A stretch of 64,000 nucleotides of DNA from assembly GCA_922989275.2 (NCBI GenBank), contig OV277870.1, positions 23,146,742 to 23,210,741 of the forward strand, read 5' to 3'. This DNA comes from Gari tellinella (Eukaryota > Mollusca > Bivalvia > Cardiida > Psammobiidae). Every line of letters starts with the position of its first letter. The stretch's first letter is position 1. The notes beneath the pieces were generated by a model that was given only the letters and a program-made list of their open reading frames with translations, was not told the origin of the DNA and searched no databases. Below are positions 10,088 through 21,472 of this stretch, piece after piece. A program made the translations under genes and the position numbers.

Positions 10088-12362
10088 CTCTCCATATGGT
10101 ATATTTCAATTTAATCCAGGTTTCAAAGAATTCTGACAGGAAATAAGCAGACCCGCGAACCACCTTAAGTGTTGTTTATTTATAACTATCATATTTGTTT
10201 GCGTTATTGAATGTACAAACAAATAACAACATAAATTATTATGATGGACTTATAACAATTCCCCTCCCCCTGGCAAAGCACAATAACTTTAGTAGTTATT
10301 CTACCTTTTACTATTTGTGCTTTCTGTCTCTTAGTGCACCATCAAAGTATAGTCAAGCTTGACCTTTTTATAGTAGTTCATCTGAACTCGTCCCTTTTTA
10401 TACAAAATTCGAACTTTTCTGTCCGTTTGTTAAAACGAATATGATTAGATATTTACTGTCCCTCCGCTTTGTAATAGCCAATCAGATGGAAGGACACTTG
10501 TCACTTCTTGAAAGGGCGAAGGTGTGCTGTGTAATTTGTCTTCCATTTTCGCGGAATTAGGTAAGTACTTATACCTTTATAGTTTATACGGTACCTCTTC
10601 TTCGGGAAAAAGGCCATGCCTGTAACTCCCGCTCCAAGCAATATCTTATTGTCAAATTTTCTGGCGCATGCGTTGGTCGGACCTTGTATACTGTTGTCTC
10701 CTATTCTCGTGTGGCTAAGCCTTAGAATACGTATAAAACCCATACATTGCTTTTAAGAATTCTCCTTTTTGGCTTAAAAAACAGTTGAAACTCCCAATAA
10801 AGTATAACATCCATAATTATAATTACTAAAAAAATAATATCTAGGTCATTTCTACGTTTGAATATACCTCCCTGCATGATCCGAATCAGTCAAATGTTTC
10901 TCGTATTCTCGTGCCTTTTGATTGGTTGTCAACGTTTGTTGCTATGGAGGGGGTTAACTCTTCAGTTCAGCTAAGTGTTTTTAGAGTCACTTTAAATCTA
11001 TCATATGGACAATTTCTGTGTCTGTGGCATCAATTTTTGTGTGTTTATTTATTTTTAACAATGAACTAGTATTAATGAATTACAGTATCCAACACGTTTT
11101 ACATGTGAAATTTCGAAAAAAGATAATTCAAACCCAATTGATGTTTTATTGGTCCAAATACAACATTTTTCAAAATAAATTAATCCGGGGACAAGAGTTG
11201 ATATATTTCTGGATGTCAGGAGTGTCCATTTAATCTGTTTTTGTAAGACACGAGATTATGAGAAACCACGAGAATACGAGAATTGGCGACTGTTTATGAA
11301 CCCAGTGTCTGTCTAGTTCACAGGTGTCTGTATCACAGGTATTTCTATTTATGGGTACCTGTCTGTATCTGTATCTGTATCAATACGTCGTAGAATCCTA
11401 AAAGGCTTTTACACGACGGGTAAGAAGAGTCGCCAAATTATTGGCGATAATCTCGTAGGGCTGTATCTACATGCCCCTATTTAACCTATTTAACCGACCT
11501 ATTTAACCGATATCAGTCAACTTTCATTAATCTGATATTTTCATTTTACATTTATCATGCATGTAACTGTTTTCCGTATTAGACATATCCTCGATTCTCA
11601 CTAGTCGGAAGCCTATCATGAGTCCGGAAGGATCACAAAAATGCTTGATATGGCGCGTGCGGTTTGCTTACGTCATCGCAAAAAGCGGTTCCGGTTAGGT
11701 ATTTGATGCGGCGCATAATAGCCGAAAAAATGCTAAAAAACCTTGGAATTTTAGTGAAACTTTGAAGAAAATTATATATTCAAAAAATGAATACCAAAAT
11801 TGACCACATACCTTATTTTTTTAATGTCCCTTTGTAAAATGATTCCGAATAACACATTTTCCAATACAACTCTAAATGTTTATTACGTGTAGCAAGTGTC
11901 TGGAAATTGAACTTTCATATGCAGTATAAATTTGACCCGGTTGTGTACAAGCGCCTTTGCTACCCGGATGATGACGTCAAACTTCCGGCCTAGTAAGAAT
12001 TCGCGGCGCTGCATTTACAGCCGAAGGTTAGTTTGAATAACTGGTATTTGTTTAACAATCAAGTTGTTTGATTACTTTAAATGTTATTTTCAGTTAGAAA
12101 ACTGTTTTTTCTCCATATTCGTTCAATGTAATTATGTATCTCCCAGTTTCCATTTAAATTGATTACCTTTATAGTCCGTTTTCGCTAAGGGGTCCGGACA
12201 AACGAGTGAAGAGGATATGTATCGGTAGAAAAAAATTTAGTTAATCGAAGAAGTGTTCTCTTTTTCGCCATAGCACATGGGTTGTATTTATAGGACCTCG
12301 GGCGGCAAACACGCAATAAAGATTCTTGTCGCGATTTGCTAAAGACAACAAAAGGGAAACCG
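10088..12362. other. Long unassigned stretch
   Basis: No convincing gene. CTCGTATTCTCGTG near 10896 and CACGAGAATACGAG near 11268 are inverted copies about 370 bp apart and may mark another element. A TGACGTCA palindrome lies near 11971, followed by GCCGAAGGTTAGTT near 12022, which could be an exon end with a splice donor; this is weak. A GTATCT trinucleotide-pair run occurs near 11365. Confidence 0.45.
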
Positions 12363-12421
12363 ATAAGACCTGACGTACCAGAAAATGTTAAAAAATGTGA
12401 AAAAGCTACGTCAGGTCTTAT
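12363..12421. repeat. Perfect 15-bp hairpin
   Basis: ATAAGACCTGACGTA at 12363-12377 is exactly inverted as TACGTCAGGTCTTAT at 12407-12421, with a 29-base AT-rich loop. No neighbouring element ends were recognised. Confidence 0.85.
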
Positions 12422-13044
12422 TTATAGGACTATATCACAGGTGGTCTGTATGATGTATACATCACTTGGCATTTGATCAAAAACAATTAAATGAATTTAA
12501 AAAAAAGAAAAACGGGCGAAATAAAATCCCCATCGTACTCAAGCATTTGTTTGGGCACCAAGAGTTATGAAAAGTTGCTCAACAAATGCTTGTGCTTTTG
12601 TCGTTTTTAACGATTTCCGACTCGAGGCTCAAACGCGTCTGGATCTGGATAAATACTCAGTATGGATTTTTATGATTATGCACAGCAGGAGAGAGAGCAT
12701 ATGAAGTACTAGTCATTCTACCGTTGCATAATAGTCACGATTGACTGCGTCAATGTACGATGTAGATGTTCTTCAGAGCTGTCTTAAAAATTTAACAGAA
12801 GCTTTGCACCAGGGACGGATCCAGAAACATTTCAGAGTCGAGGGAGGTGGTGGTTTAAAACCCCTCTGATGGATAGCGGACATGATAAACCGAGGACACA
12901 AGCACTCTGTCGATCTTTTTGCTGCCGGACACCAGCCCCGCCTGTTTTTTGCGGGGGTGGGGGGGAAGCCCCTCTGTCAGTTTGTGTGTGCGGTATATAC
13001 ATCCTCCAAGGCCCACGCTTTGCTGCATGTTTCATGCATTTATG

Positions 13045-13215
13045 TACATACAGGAAAGACACCTTTTAAGTGTGCCTTTTGTAAAAAGTCATTTAACATG
13101 AAAGGCAATTTAGCCAGACACTTAAGGATTGACACCTTAAAGGTGTGGTCTATGTAAAAATACATTTACTCTGAAGGATAGTTTAGTGATACACATGTTG
13201 ATACACAAGGAGAAA
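13045..13215 (+). pseudogene. C2H2 zinc-finger remnant, two fingers
   Basis: The first finger reads TGKTPFKCAFCKKSF then NMKGNLARHLRID, with the final zinc-binding His replaced by Asp. The second reads CGLCKNTFTLKDSLVIHMLI followed by His, but in a frame shifted by one base relative to the first, so no single protein contains both. The sequence upstream of 13040 is not finger-like. It is probably a decayed fragment of the same gene family as the three downstream arrays. No transcript structure is visible. Confidence 0.75.
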
Positions 13216-13417
13216 AAACATACAAAATTAGGGCTCTAATTGCAAAGGCAGGAGCCCTATGGAAATAACATTTTCTGTCTGTCTATCGGTCTGTCTATAC
13301 GTCTGTCAACACTTTTATGTTCCGTGATAAGCTCATAACTCAAACAGTTCTCCACATATCCAGTTCATATTAATTCTATATGGATGATACCATAAGAGGA
13401 AGAACCTTACATTTATT
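13216..13417. repeat. Repeat-like fragment
   Basis: TCTGTCTGTCTATCGGTCTG near 13274 and the following TCATAACTCAAACAGTTCTC resemble the head of a tandem-core element of the large hairpin class, but no terminus was found. Confidence 0.4.
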
Positions 13418-15436
13418 AGCTCGACTGGCACAGAGTGCCAAGGTGAGCTATTTTGATTGTGCTTTGACCGTTCGTCCGTCATAAAAAACTCTATAAATGA
13501 CATCTCTTCCTAAACTACTGTATGGATTTTTTACCAAACTTGGCAGGAATAATCCTTATATGGTCCTCTTTATAAATTGTTCAAATAGTTTTGGTTGATT
13601 GCATATCTAGGTCACAGGAGCTAAAAAGAGAATTTTGTTTAATTAAAAATTCAACTAGACCTGTCACAAATGATGATTCATAGCCCAGTAGGGTCTGCAT
13701 GGTCACATGAGATAAATGTTTCAGGATAAAGTTGATGTGTGCACTAAAGGGCAACAACTCCGAAAATAATAATGACAGAGTCATGGTTCCTGTACTCTGA
13801 ACTCCTGGTCAAATAGATCTATCTCAGATATCTGCATATGGAGTTTGAAGTCAATAGTACTTGTATATTGGAAGTAATGTCCCGGACAAACCTGACTTGG
13901 GTAAAAACAAAAAAGGACACTAACTCCAAAAATACTGATGACAAAGAAACAGTTCTTGTGCACAGCACTCCGGGTCAATGAGATCTATATGTATATGAAA
14001 TTTGAAGTCAATAGCTCTGATACTTTGGAAGTTAAGTTCCGGACAAGCCTAAATTGGAGAAAAAAATATAACAAGGAAGCGCAATAACTCCAAAAATACA
14101 GATGACAGAGTTACAGTTTTCATGCACTGCACATCTGGTCAATGAGATCTGTCTGTATATGAAGTTTGAAGTCAATAGCTGTTATACTTTGGAAGTGATG
14201 TTCCGGACAAGCCTAAATTGGATAAAAATACAACAACAAAGAGCAATTACTCCAAAATAGATGATGACAGAGTAATGGTTCTTTAGCACTGCACTTCTAG
14301 TGAATGAGATCTATCTGTATATGAAGTTTGAGGTCAATAACTATTATATTTTGGAAGTAATGTTCCGGACAAGACTGACATGGATAAGAATATATCAACA
14401 AAGGACAATAACTCCAAAAATACTGATGACAGAGTAACGGTGTCACCGTTCTTTAGCACTGCACTCTTAGTCAATGAGATCTTTTCATTATATGAAGTTT
14501 GAAGTCAATAGCTCTTATACTTTGGAAGTTACGTTCCGAACAAGCCTCAATTGGATAAAAATACAACAACAAAGGGCAATAACTCCAAAAAAGATGATGA
14601 CAGAGTAACGGTTCTTTAGCACTGCACTTCTAGTGAATGATATCTATCTGTATATGAAGTTTGAGGTCTATAGCTATTATATTTTGGAAGTAATGTTCCG
14701 GACAAGACAGACTTGGATAAGAATATATCAACAAAGGGCAATAACTCCAAAAATACTGATGACAGAGTAACGGTTCTTGTGCACTGCACTCCTGGTCAAT
14801 GAGATCTATCTGTATATGAAGTTTGAGAGAGTATAAAAATCTTTCTTGTCTGAAACCACAGCGCTCAAAGATATTTGGTACAAAGCATCATCTAAAGGTC
14901 CTTCAAATTCTCTATAACAAATTTGGCCAGAGCTTTAATGCTGGTCTTGGTGACACTTCTAGGGGGCCTTTACCAAAATTGTTTAAATGGTTCCGGTTGG
15001 TTGCATATCTAAGTCACAGGATCTAAAAAAATAATTTTTTCAATGAAAAATAAAACAAAACCTTCTTGTCTTAAACCACAGTACCATGAACTTAGGTATT
15101 TGGTATAAAGCATCATCTATAGGTCTTTTATTAGGAAGTTTTTTTTCAAATTATGAACCTGGTGTCAAAAATGACCCCCTGCCCATTGGGTCACAGTTTT
15201 ACATAGAGTTATAAAGTGAAACTTCAAACATCAACTTCTCTAAAACTAATTTTGAACAGAGCTTTGTTACTGGGTATCATGGCATGTTGTAACTTCTAGA
15301 GGTCCTTTACCAATAGTGTTCCAGTGGTTCCGTTAGGTTGCATATCTATGTCACAGGAGCTCAGAATACAGTACAGCTCACATGGATTTTGCTTATTCTT
15401 CTCATAGACGTTTCAATAAAAACATCAAAAATCTTC
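13418..15436 (+). mobile_element. D element, tandem-core repeat
   Basis: It starts AGCTCGACTGGCACAGAGTG, which folds with GCCAAGGTGAGCT. About six units of about 160 bp share AATAACTCCAAAAATACTGA, AATGAGATCTATCTGTATAT and GTTCCGGACAAG. From about 14870 the repeats change to a B-like unit (GGTTGCATATCTAAGTCACA). The 3' hairpin and CTTG end are missing or unrecognised, so the right limit is approximate. No coding. Confidence 0.7.
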
Positions 15437-15444
15437 TTGTCAAA

Positions 15445-15556
15445 ATGGTCTCTTTGAGATGATTCTAATGAGTAGTGACACAATAGGGTTTAAAGCAAAA
15501 ATAAAGATTTTAGTTTTTGAAATACTCCGGGTCCCGTTATCTGGAGCCTTGTTACA
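15445..15556 (+). mobile_element. M4 right-half fragment
   Basis: GGTCTCTTTGAGATGATTCT then AATGAGTAGTGACACAATAG and the end GTTATCTGGAGCCTTG match the right half of M4. The left half is absent. Confidence 0.75.
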
Positions 15557-15720
15557 CATCAATTTACTGTCACACATGAGGATAAATACAGCTAGGACAA
15601 AAATCCCAATCAGTCCTCCAAATTTGTGATACTGGATATTCATGTGATTTGAAACAAAAGGTGACGAACATCTTTAAAATATGTTTTACCGTATATATTT
15701 GCTATACATGTATGTAATCT

Positions 15721-15972
15721 TTAACCCTTTACCCAATAACCCGTTTATAACATTAGATACATGTGATCACTTAAAACAGGTTGAAAGTAAAGCAGAATGT
15801 GCCTTAAGGCACATTCTGCTTTACTTTCAGACTGTTTTAAACTATCAACTGCTAGGCTATATAAAATATTTTTTATTGTAATTGTTTATGAGGGTATAAA
15901 CTGGAACTATTTTCTTCAGCGAAAGAATAAATTAAATATGCTAAATGTCGCGTCTATGGGGGAAAGGGTTAA
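15721..15972 (-). mobile_element. M1 TTAA element, reverse, complete
   Basis: TTAACCCTTTACCC lies at 15721 and GGGAAAGGGTTAA ends at 15972. The central palindrome GCAGAATGTGCCTTAAGGCA is at about 15789-15830, with TTAA at its apex. GGAACTATTTTCTTCAGCG marks reverse orientation. Confidence 0.9.
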
Positions 15973-16786
15973 ATATAAAATAACTTCAATGTTGGCTTGA
16001 AAAAACATCTTTTCAACATCCTATCAACTTTGATTCAATGTTGTCCTGCTAATCCATGCCTCAATAGCTTTCTAGCTCTAGATTTTCCCAGGTGATGGCT
16101 TTATAATGCAGGTTGAAAGTAAAGAGACATTATGAATATCTATATGGAACATTTTACAATTATGACATGTTATAGTAGTATCAAAGTCGATCAATATTAG
16201 CATATTTAAGCAGTATCAACGTCCTATCTACGTTGATTCAACGTTGGAACATTATACAATGCTGGCTTATGAACGTTTATTCATCATTAGCCTGTTTAAT
16301 CAATATCAAAATCGTTTCAACATTGATTTAATGTTGGTCTTCTTTGAGCACACATCACAATGTTCTTTGTCTGCTGGGTGGTACTCTTCTAAAGTTACTG
16401 TGCCCGTTTTCGCTCTGCTGAACATCATGGCCGCCAGAGTTAAAAATAGAGACAAAAAATAAACTTAACCTCCTAAGTCAGTGGTTCAAATTCAAAATTT
16501 GTAGTCTAAGAAAGTTGATGCGTCCGTTCTGCTCGGCTGAAGAACATGGTCGCCAGAGCTAAAAATAGAGAGAAAAAAGCTTAAACCGACATTTCTTCCA
16601 AAATCAATTTTACAAATTCATAGAAATTATTGTCTTATGATTCTCTTCAAATTTAAATTTACCCTTTCCGCTCCACTGAACATAACAGCAACCCAAAACT
16701 AAAGTTAGAAATAAGAGTAAGCCTCTGCATTGTATAGTTAACTACCTTTTTCCAAGCCAGCAAGCCAGTCTGAAAACTGTCTAAAC
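15973..16786. repeat. Simple and short tandem repeats
   Basis: Between 16010 and 16340 the phrase TCAACGTTGATTCAA recurs in several diverged forms. From 16380 to 16720 a unit of about 130 bp containing GAACATGGTCGCCAGAGCTA and AAAAATAGAGA is present two to three times. No gene seen. Confidence 0.5.
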
Positions 16787-17047
16787 TTAAAGCTTTATTC
16801 CATAGTCAGTTTCTAGTTTTGAAAATAGGTGACCACTTAAAGCAGGTTGAAAGTAAAGCAAAATGTGCCTTAAGGCACATTCTGCTTTACGTTCAGCCTT
16901 CTTTAAGCTAACACCTTCTAAAATATAGAAAATATGTTTATCACAGATACATGTATACATATATAACTATATAAACAGCAAACATTTTCATCAGTGGAGG
17001 AGTAAATTAATGGCGTAAAAAGACGTATTTATGGGGTAATGGGTTAA
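16787..17047 (-). mobile_element. M1 TTAA element, reverse
   Basis: TTAA lies at 16787-16790 and 17044-17047. The central palindrome GCAAAATGTGCCTTAAGGCA, then CATTCTGCTTTACG, is near 16856-16895. The right end is GGGGTAATGGG. Confidence 0.85.
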
Positions 17048-17066
17048 CGGTTAAGCATATTAAATG

Positions 17067-17115
17067 ATTGGTCTGACGCTTGAGACGTACTCAGACTCGC
17101 CTCAAACGCTTTAAG
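17067..17115. mobile_element. M5 end fragment
   Basis: ATTGGTCTGACGCTTGAGAC..ACTCAGACTCGCCTCAAACGC matches one arm of the M5 fold-back seen at 37028, 46995 and 50202. Confidence 0.55.
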
Positions 17116-17263
17116 TGCTAGGCCAGATAAGCATGGCAATGGTCAAATGAGAGAAAGCCGATTCACTCGGGGGAGCAATCCAGGGTAATCACTGCCCTCT
17201 TGTTTGTAGCAAACTGACCAATGAGTGAAAAGGCTGACTTAATTATTTGCTGTTCTTTTTCAG

Positions 17264-17399
17264 GTGCATGTACATTGAACTTACCAAAGTGGCTATTCTC
17301 AAGCAGTACTATTTCAAAGAGTATCATCTTTAAAGCATGTAACAGCAAATGGACACAAGAACTATGAACAATTATATAACTACAGATGATCGACAGGTG
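17264..17399 (+). other. Predicted non-coding 5' exon of zinc-finger gene 1
   Basis: The block follows TGCTGTTCTTTTTCAG, a good acceptor, and ends before GTTAGTGTC, a possible donor. It is clearly similar to blocks at 32497-32623 and 44355-44484, and all three lie 250-410 bases upstream of a zinc-finger reading frame. A second acceptor, GATGTTTTTATTTATCAG, ends at 17706 and would join this exon to the coding exon. Borders are predicted from conservation only. Confidence 0.6.
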
Positions 17400-17810
17400 G
17401 TTAGTGTCAAGTCGTATTGTGTTACATAAATCTTAGTGCAGAAATGTTCAACATAGAAGTGGAATACAGCCTATGAAATTCCAATTATTGAGGTCAAGTC
17501 AATTTAAACTGGTCTATTATGACCAAATCTGTTTGTCAAACACACAAGACAGCATACAGCATACATGAGAGACATCGCCAATGGCTGGCTGATGTGTGAG
17601 TTGAAATGTCAATATTGAAAGTCATTTAATCATACTACATGGGATGGATACATGATAGATACCGGTACCTCAGAGATAAGATTCATTTGATGTTTTTATT
17701 TATCAGACAAATAGCTGTCATCCAGGTCCTAGCTAGACTGCAGAGAGTACATGTGATGTGTGTCGTGAATATCTATAGTTAATAATAGCAACAGATCAGT
17801 CATATTGATA

Positions 17811-20162
17811 ATGGAAAGTACAGAAGACAACCCCTGGATTTGTGGTTTGTGTGGAAAGTCTTTTGATAGTTGTAGCCCTTTAGTCAAACATATAAGGATA
17901 CACACAGGACCGGTATGTGAAAAAACATTAAATGACAAAAGCATTCCAGTCGAGTATAAGGGATTTCATACAGGAGGTTGTACTAACAAATGTGGTGCTT
18001 GTGGAAAATCATTTAAAACTTCATCTTATTTAATCATACACAAACGAATACATACAGGAGAGAAACCTCACAAGTGTGTTGTTTGTGGAAAAGCATTTAG
18101 AAGTTTATCTAATTTAATTGAACACAAACGGATACATACGAGGGAGAAACCCTTTCCATGTGACATTTGTAAAAAGGCATTTAATGACCGAAACATTTTT
18201 AAAAGACATTTGTTGCTACATTCAAGAGAGAAACTTCACATGTGCGATGTTTGTGGAAAAGCTTTTAATAGTTCAACTCATTTAAACATACACAAACGGA
18301 TACATACAGGAGAGAGACCCTTCAAATGTGACACTTGTAACAAAGCATTTGTTGTCAAAAGCCATTTGAAAATTCATATACGGCTACATACAGGGGTGAA
18401 ACCTTACAAATGTGCTGTGTGTGGAAAAGAATTTATAAGTTCAACTAGTTTAATCAAACACAGAAAGACACATACAGCAGAGAAATCCTTCTCATGCGAC
18501 AAATGTGTAAAATCATTTAAGGACAGTAACAGTTTAGTCAAGCATAAAACGCTTCACAAACCTTACAGATGTGATGCCTGTGGAAAATCATTTAAAAATC
18601 CATCTCATTTAATTACACACAAACGGATACATACAGGAGAGAGACCCTTCACATGTGACATTTGCGAAAAGGCATTTAAATACCAAAGCTCTTGGAGAAG
18701 CCATAAGTTGGTACATACAGGAGAGAAACCTTATGGGTGTGATGCTTGTGGAAAATCATTTAAACAATCATCTCATTTAATTGTACACAAACGGATACAT
18801 ACAGGAGAGAGACCCTTCACATGTGACATTTGTGAAAAGGCATTTACTGTCCAACACGCTTTAAAAATCCATAAATTACAACACACGGGAAAGAAACCTT
18901 ACATTTGTGATGTGTGTGGAAAAACATATCAAAGTTCAGATAGTTTAATCAGACACAGAAGGAATCATACAGGAGAGAGACCCTTCATATGTGATATTTG
19001 CAAAAAGGCATTTAAGGACAAATGTGTTTTAGACAGGCATAAGGCACTTCATACAGGAGTAAGACCATACAAATGTGATGATTGTTCAAACTCATTTAAA
19101 AATCCATATGCATTAATCATACACAAACGAATACATACAGGAGAGAAACCTTACAAGTGTGACTGTGGAAAATCATTTAGAAGTGCATCTACTTTGATTG
19201 ATCACAAACGTATACATACAGGAGAGAGACCCTTCTCATGTGACATTTGTGAACAGACGTTTACTGCCCAACACGCTTTGAAAACCCATAAGATGATTCA
19301 TACAGGAGAGAAACCTCACACGTGTGATGTTTGTGGAAACTCCTTTAACAGTTTATCTAATTTAAAAAGACACAAGCGGGTACATACAGGAGAGAAACCC
19401 TTTACATGTAACACTTGTAATAAGGCATTTAGTGACAACAGCCGTTTGAAAATGCATATGCGGCTACATACAGGCGTGAAACCTTACAAATGTGATGTGT
19501 GTGGAAAAGAATTTATAAGTTCATCTAGTTTAAACACTCACAAAAATACACATACAGTAAAGAAGTCTTTCTCATGTAAAAAATGTGCGGAAACATTTAA
19601 GGACAAAAGCAGTCTTGTCAAACATAAGAAGCTTCATAAACCTTACAAATGTGATGTGTGTGGAATATCATTTAAAGTTCCATCAAAATTAATCAGACAC
19701 ATACAGATGCATACTGGAGAGAGACCCTTTACATGTGACATTTGTAAAAATGGATTTAGTGACAAAAGCGGTTTGAGATTACATATGGTGGTGCATACAG
19801 GAGAGAAACCCTACACATGTGATATTTGCGAAAAGGCATTCAGTGCCAAATGCAGTTTGAAATCCCATAAATTGCTTCATACAGGAGAAAAACCTTACAC
19901 GTGTGATGCATGTGGAAAATCATTTAAAGGCTTGTCTACTTTGATTAACCACAAGCGGATACATACAGGAGAGAAACCCTACAAGTGTAATGTATGTGAA
20001 AAGGCATTTACAAGTTCAACTAATTTAATCAGACACAAACGGGTACATACAGGAGAGAAGCCCTTCACGTGTGTCATTTGTGATAAGGCATTAACAACTT
20101 TGGCTAATTTAATGCGACATAATAAACGGATACACACAGGAGAGAAAACCATTCTCAAGTGA
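17811..20162 (+). CDS. C2H2 zinc-finger protein, 27 fingers (gene 1)
   Basis: An uninterrupted frame of 783 residues starts at the first ATG (MESTEDNPWICGLCG); the upstream in-frame TTG is not a likely start. The first finger begins at residue 11 (CGLCGKSFDSCSPLVKH). A degenerate finger follows at about residues 35-60 with its cysteines lost. Then 26 more fingers run almost to the end, joined mostly by TGEKP or TGERP linkers. Finger 16 has only one residue between its cysteines (KCDCGK), and finger 27 has H-x4-H. Two finger joints lack the linker (LHKPYRC and LHKPYKC). No KRAB, SCAN, BTB or other partner domain is visible. Proteins like this are nuclear and bind DNA; targets cannot be read from the sequence. 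An extra A near 20144-20148 (GAGAAAACC) shifts the frame and ends the protein at ILK, although finger-like sequence continues. It could be a functional gene or an early pseudogene. Confidence 0.9.
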   Translation: MESTEDNPWICGLCGKSFDSCSPLVKHIRIHTGPVCEKTLNDKSIPVEYKGFHTGGCTNKCGACGKSFKTSSYLIIHKRIHTGEKPHKCVVCGKAFRSLSNLIEHKRIHTREKPFPCDICKKAFNDRNIFKRHLLLHSREKLHMCDVCGKAFNSSTHLNIHKRIHTGERPFKCDTCNKAFVVKSHLKIHIRLHTGVKPYKCAVCGKEFISSTSLIKHRKTHTAEKSFSCDKCVKSFKDSNSLVKHKTLHKPYRCDACGKSFKNPSHLITHKRIHTGERPFTCDICEKAFKYQSSWRSHKLVHTGEKPYGCDACGKSFKQSSHLIVHKRIHTGERPFTCDICEKAFTVQHALKIHKLQHTGKKPYICDVCGKTYQSSDSLIRHRRNHTGERPFICDICKKAFKDKCVLDRHKALHTGVRPYKCDDCSNSFKNPYALIIHKRIHTGEKPYKCDCGKSFRSASTLIDHKRIHTGERPFSCDICEQTFTAQHALKTHKMIHTGEKPHTCDVCGNSFNSLSNLKRHKRVHTGEKPFTCNTCNKAFSDNSRLKMHMRLHTGVKPYKCDVCGKEFISSSSLNTHKNTHTVKKSFSCKKCAETFKDKSSLVKHKKLHKPYKCDVCGISFKVPSKLIRHIQMHTGERPFTCDICKNGFSDKSGLRLHMVVHTGEKPYTCDICEKAFSAKCSLKSHKLLHTGEKPYTCDACGKSFKGLSTLINHKRIHTGEKPYKCNVCEKAFTSSTNLIRHKRVHTGEKPFTCVICDKALTTLANLMRHNKRIHTGEKTILK

Positions 20163-20264
20163 CGTGTGAAAATACATGCAATGACCAAAGCACTTTAGGG
20201 AGCATAATACTTTTCATATAAGACTTATGGGACTAACGAATGTGAGATGTTTTGAAAACTTTTC

Positions 20265-20830
20265 AATCTGCCCGCTACCTTAGTTATACATATTAGTGTT
20301 TTCTTCTGACCTGTCAGAGTTATTTTTAGATCGGAACATTCTAAAAATTTAAAAGGGATGATCACCGTACTCATTGATTTCCGTAAGGTCAGCCAGAGAT
20401 ACGGAAAGCTGTATTTATTGTGCATAATGTACAGTAGAGAAGACATTATTTCCCGAATAAACGCAAACACAATGCACTAAACTGTAGAATATTAATTTTA
20501 TCTTTTTAATCTTGGTGGCAAACAGGTTGTAGCATGATCAGACGCCGGGTGACCCGGCGTCTGATCTGGCTCCAGCCTGTTTGCAATGGACATAATAGTT
20601 ATTAGCATAACAACGTTTATTGAGAATGAATAACATATCCGTAAAATTAGCGCAGGTCAGCTGTCTCATGCTGCACGAGGATCATGCTTATCTCAAGTTG
20701 GAAAGTGTACGACTATATAGATCCGATGTTACCCTGTTATCTATTTACCATTATGAACTATTCTGTTCTAAAAATAACTACGACAGGTCAGAAAAATCGG
20801 ACAATAATTATATATACAAACTGGAGAGAG
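20265..20830. mobile_element. Inverted-repeat element in the finger tail
   Basis: TTCTGACCTGTCAGAGTTAT then TTTTAG near 20301 pairs with CTAAAAATAACTACGACAGG then TCAGAA near 20769. Finger remnants lie on both sides. Its middle holds an M2-type palindrome (GACGCCGGGTGACCCGGCGT at 20541). Outer limits are approximate. Confidence 0.6.
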
Positions 20831-20997
20831 ACCCTGCTCATCTGAAAATTGTAAGAAGACATTTAATTACAAAACATAAAATAAAAAGTCATAAGATGCA
20901 ACATACAGAAATGAAACCTTCCAAATGAGATATGTCGGGGAAATTTTAAATAGACCTTGTAGGTTAGTCATTTACAAACGGATACTTAAAATTATAC

Positions 20998-21472
20998 TAT
21001 GCCAAACTGCCAACGCAACACCTCCGAGTTTCCTTCTACTTTCATATCAGAGCGGGTGTTTTAAATTGATGGAAAAGTTGACACAAAATTATTAAATGTT
21101 TTTATTTGTGTTTTTAAATTGATGTACTGTCCTTAAAATTGGTAATACTGGCAACGAATTTTCATTGACACTTCTAACGAATAATAACCATCTATCCAAA
21201 TGTATCGCTAATTTCTGGTTAACATACCCCATTGAAATGCATGGGAATGAGATTTCTAAAAACTTGTTATCACAAAATTCCATATTTTTGGGACTAAATG
21301 ACATTTCATTTTGTTTTTGATTACCAACAGTAGTGTCCATTGATCACTCTATGAATTGCAGACGAAATCTATTCAGGATATGCACACATTAATTGACCAA
21401 ACTAACTTAAGACATGTTTAACATTGGAAGTAATGGGAATATTCGGGGTGTTGCGTTTGAAGTTTGGCATAT
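20998..21472. mobile_element. TIR element of about 475 bp in the finger tail
   Basis: The left end TATGCCAAACTGCCAACGCA then ACACCTCCGA is inverted at the right as TCGGGGTGTTGCG..GTTTGGCATA. The pieces CAAACGGATAC and GGAAAGAGAAACATTACAAA on its two sides join into a normal finger linker region, so it inserted into the tail. A TA flank is likely. Confidence 0.75.

Noticed and set aside
11965..12030. Promoter and first exon (TGACGTCA, then GCCGAAGGTTAGTT)
   Set aside because: Short motifs only; no coding exon downstream supports it.
12832..13157. Several overlapping open frames around the first finger remnant
   Set aside because: Only the 13045-13215 part is finger-like; the rest is GC-rich chance coding.
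17805..17810. TTG start for zinc-finger gene 1 (and TTG at 33010, GTG at 44690)
   Set aside because: Non-ATG starts are unlikely in an animal gene. The first ATG of each frame aligns across the three genes.
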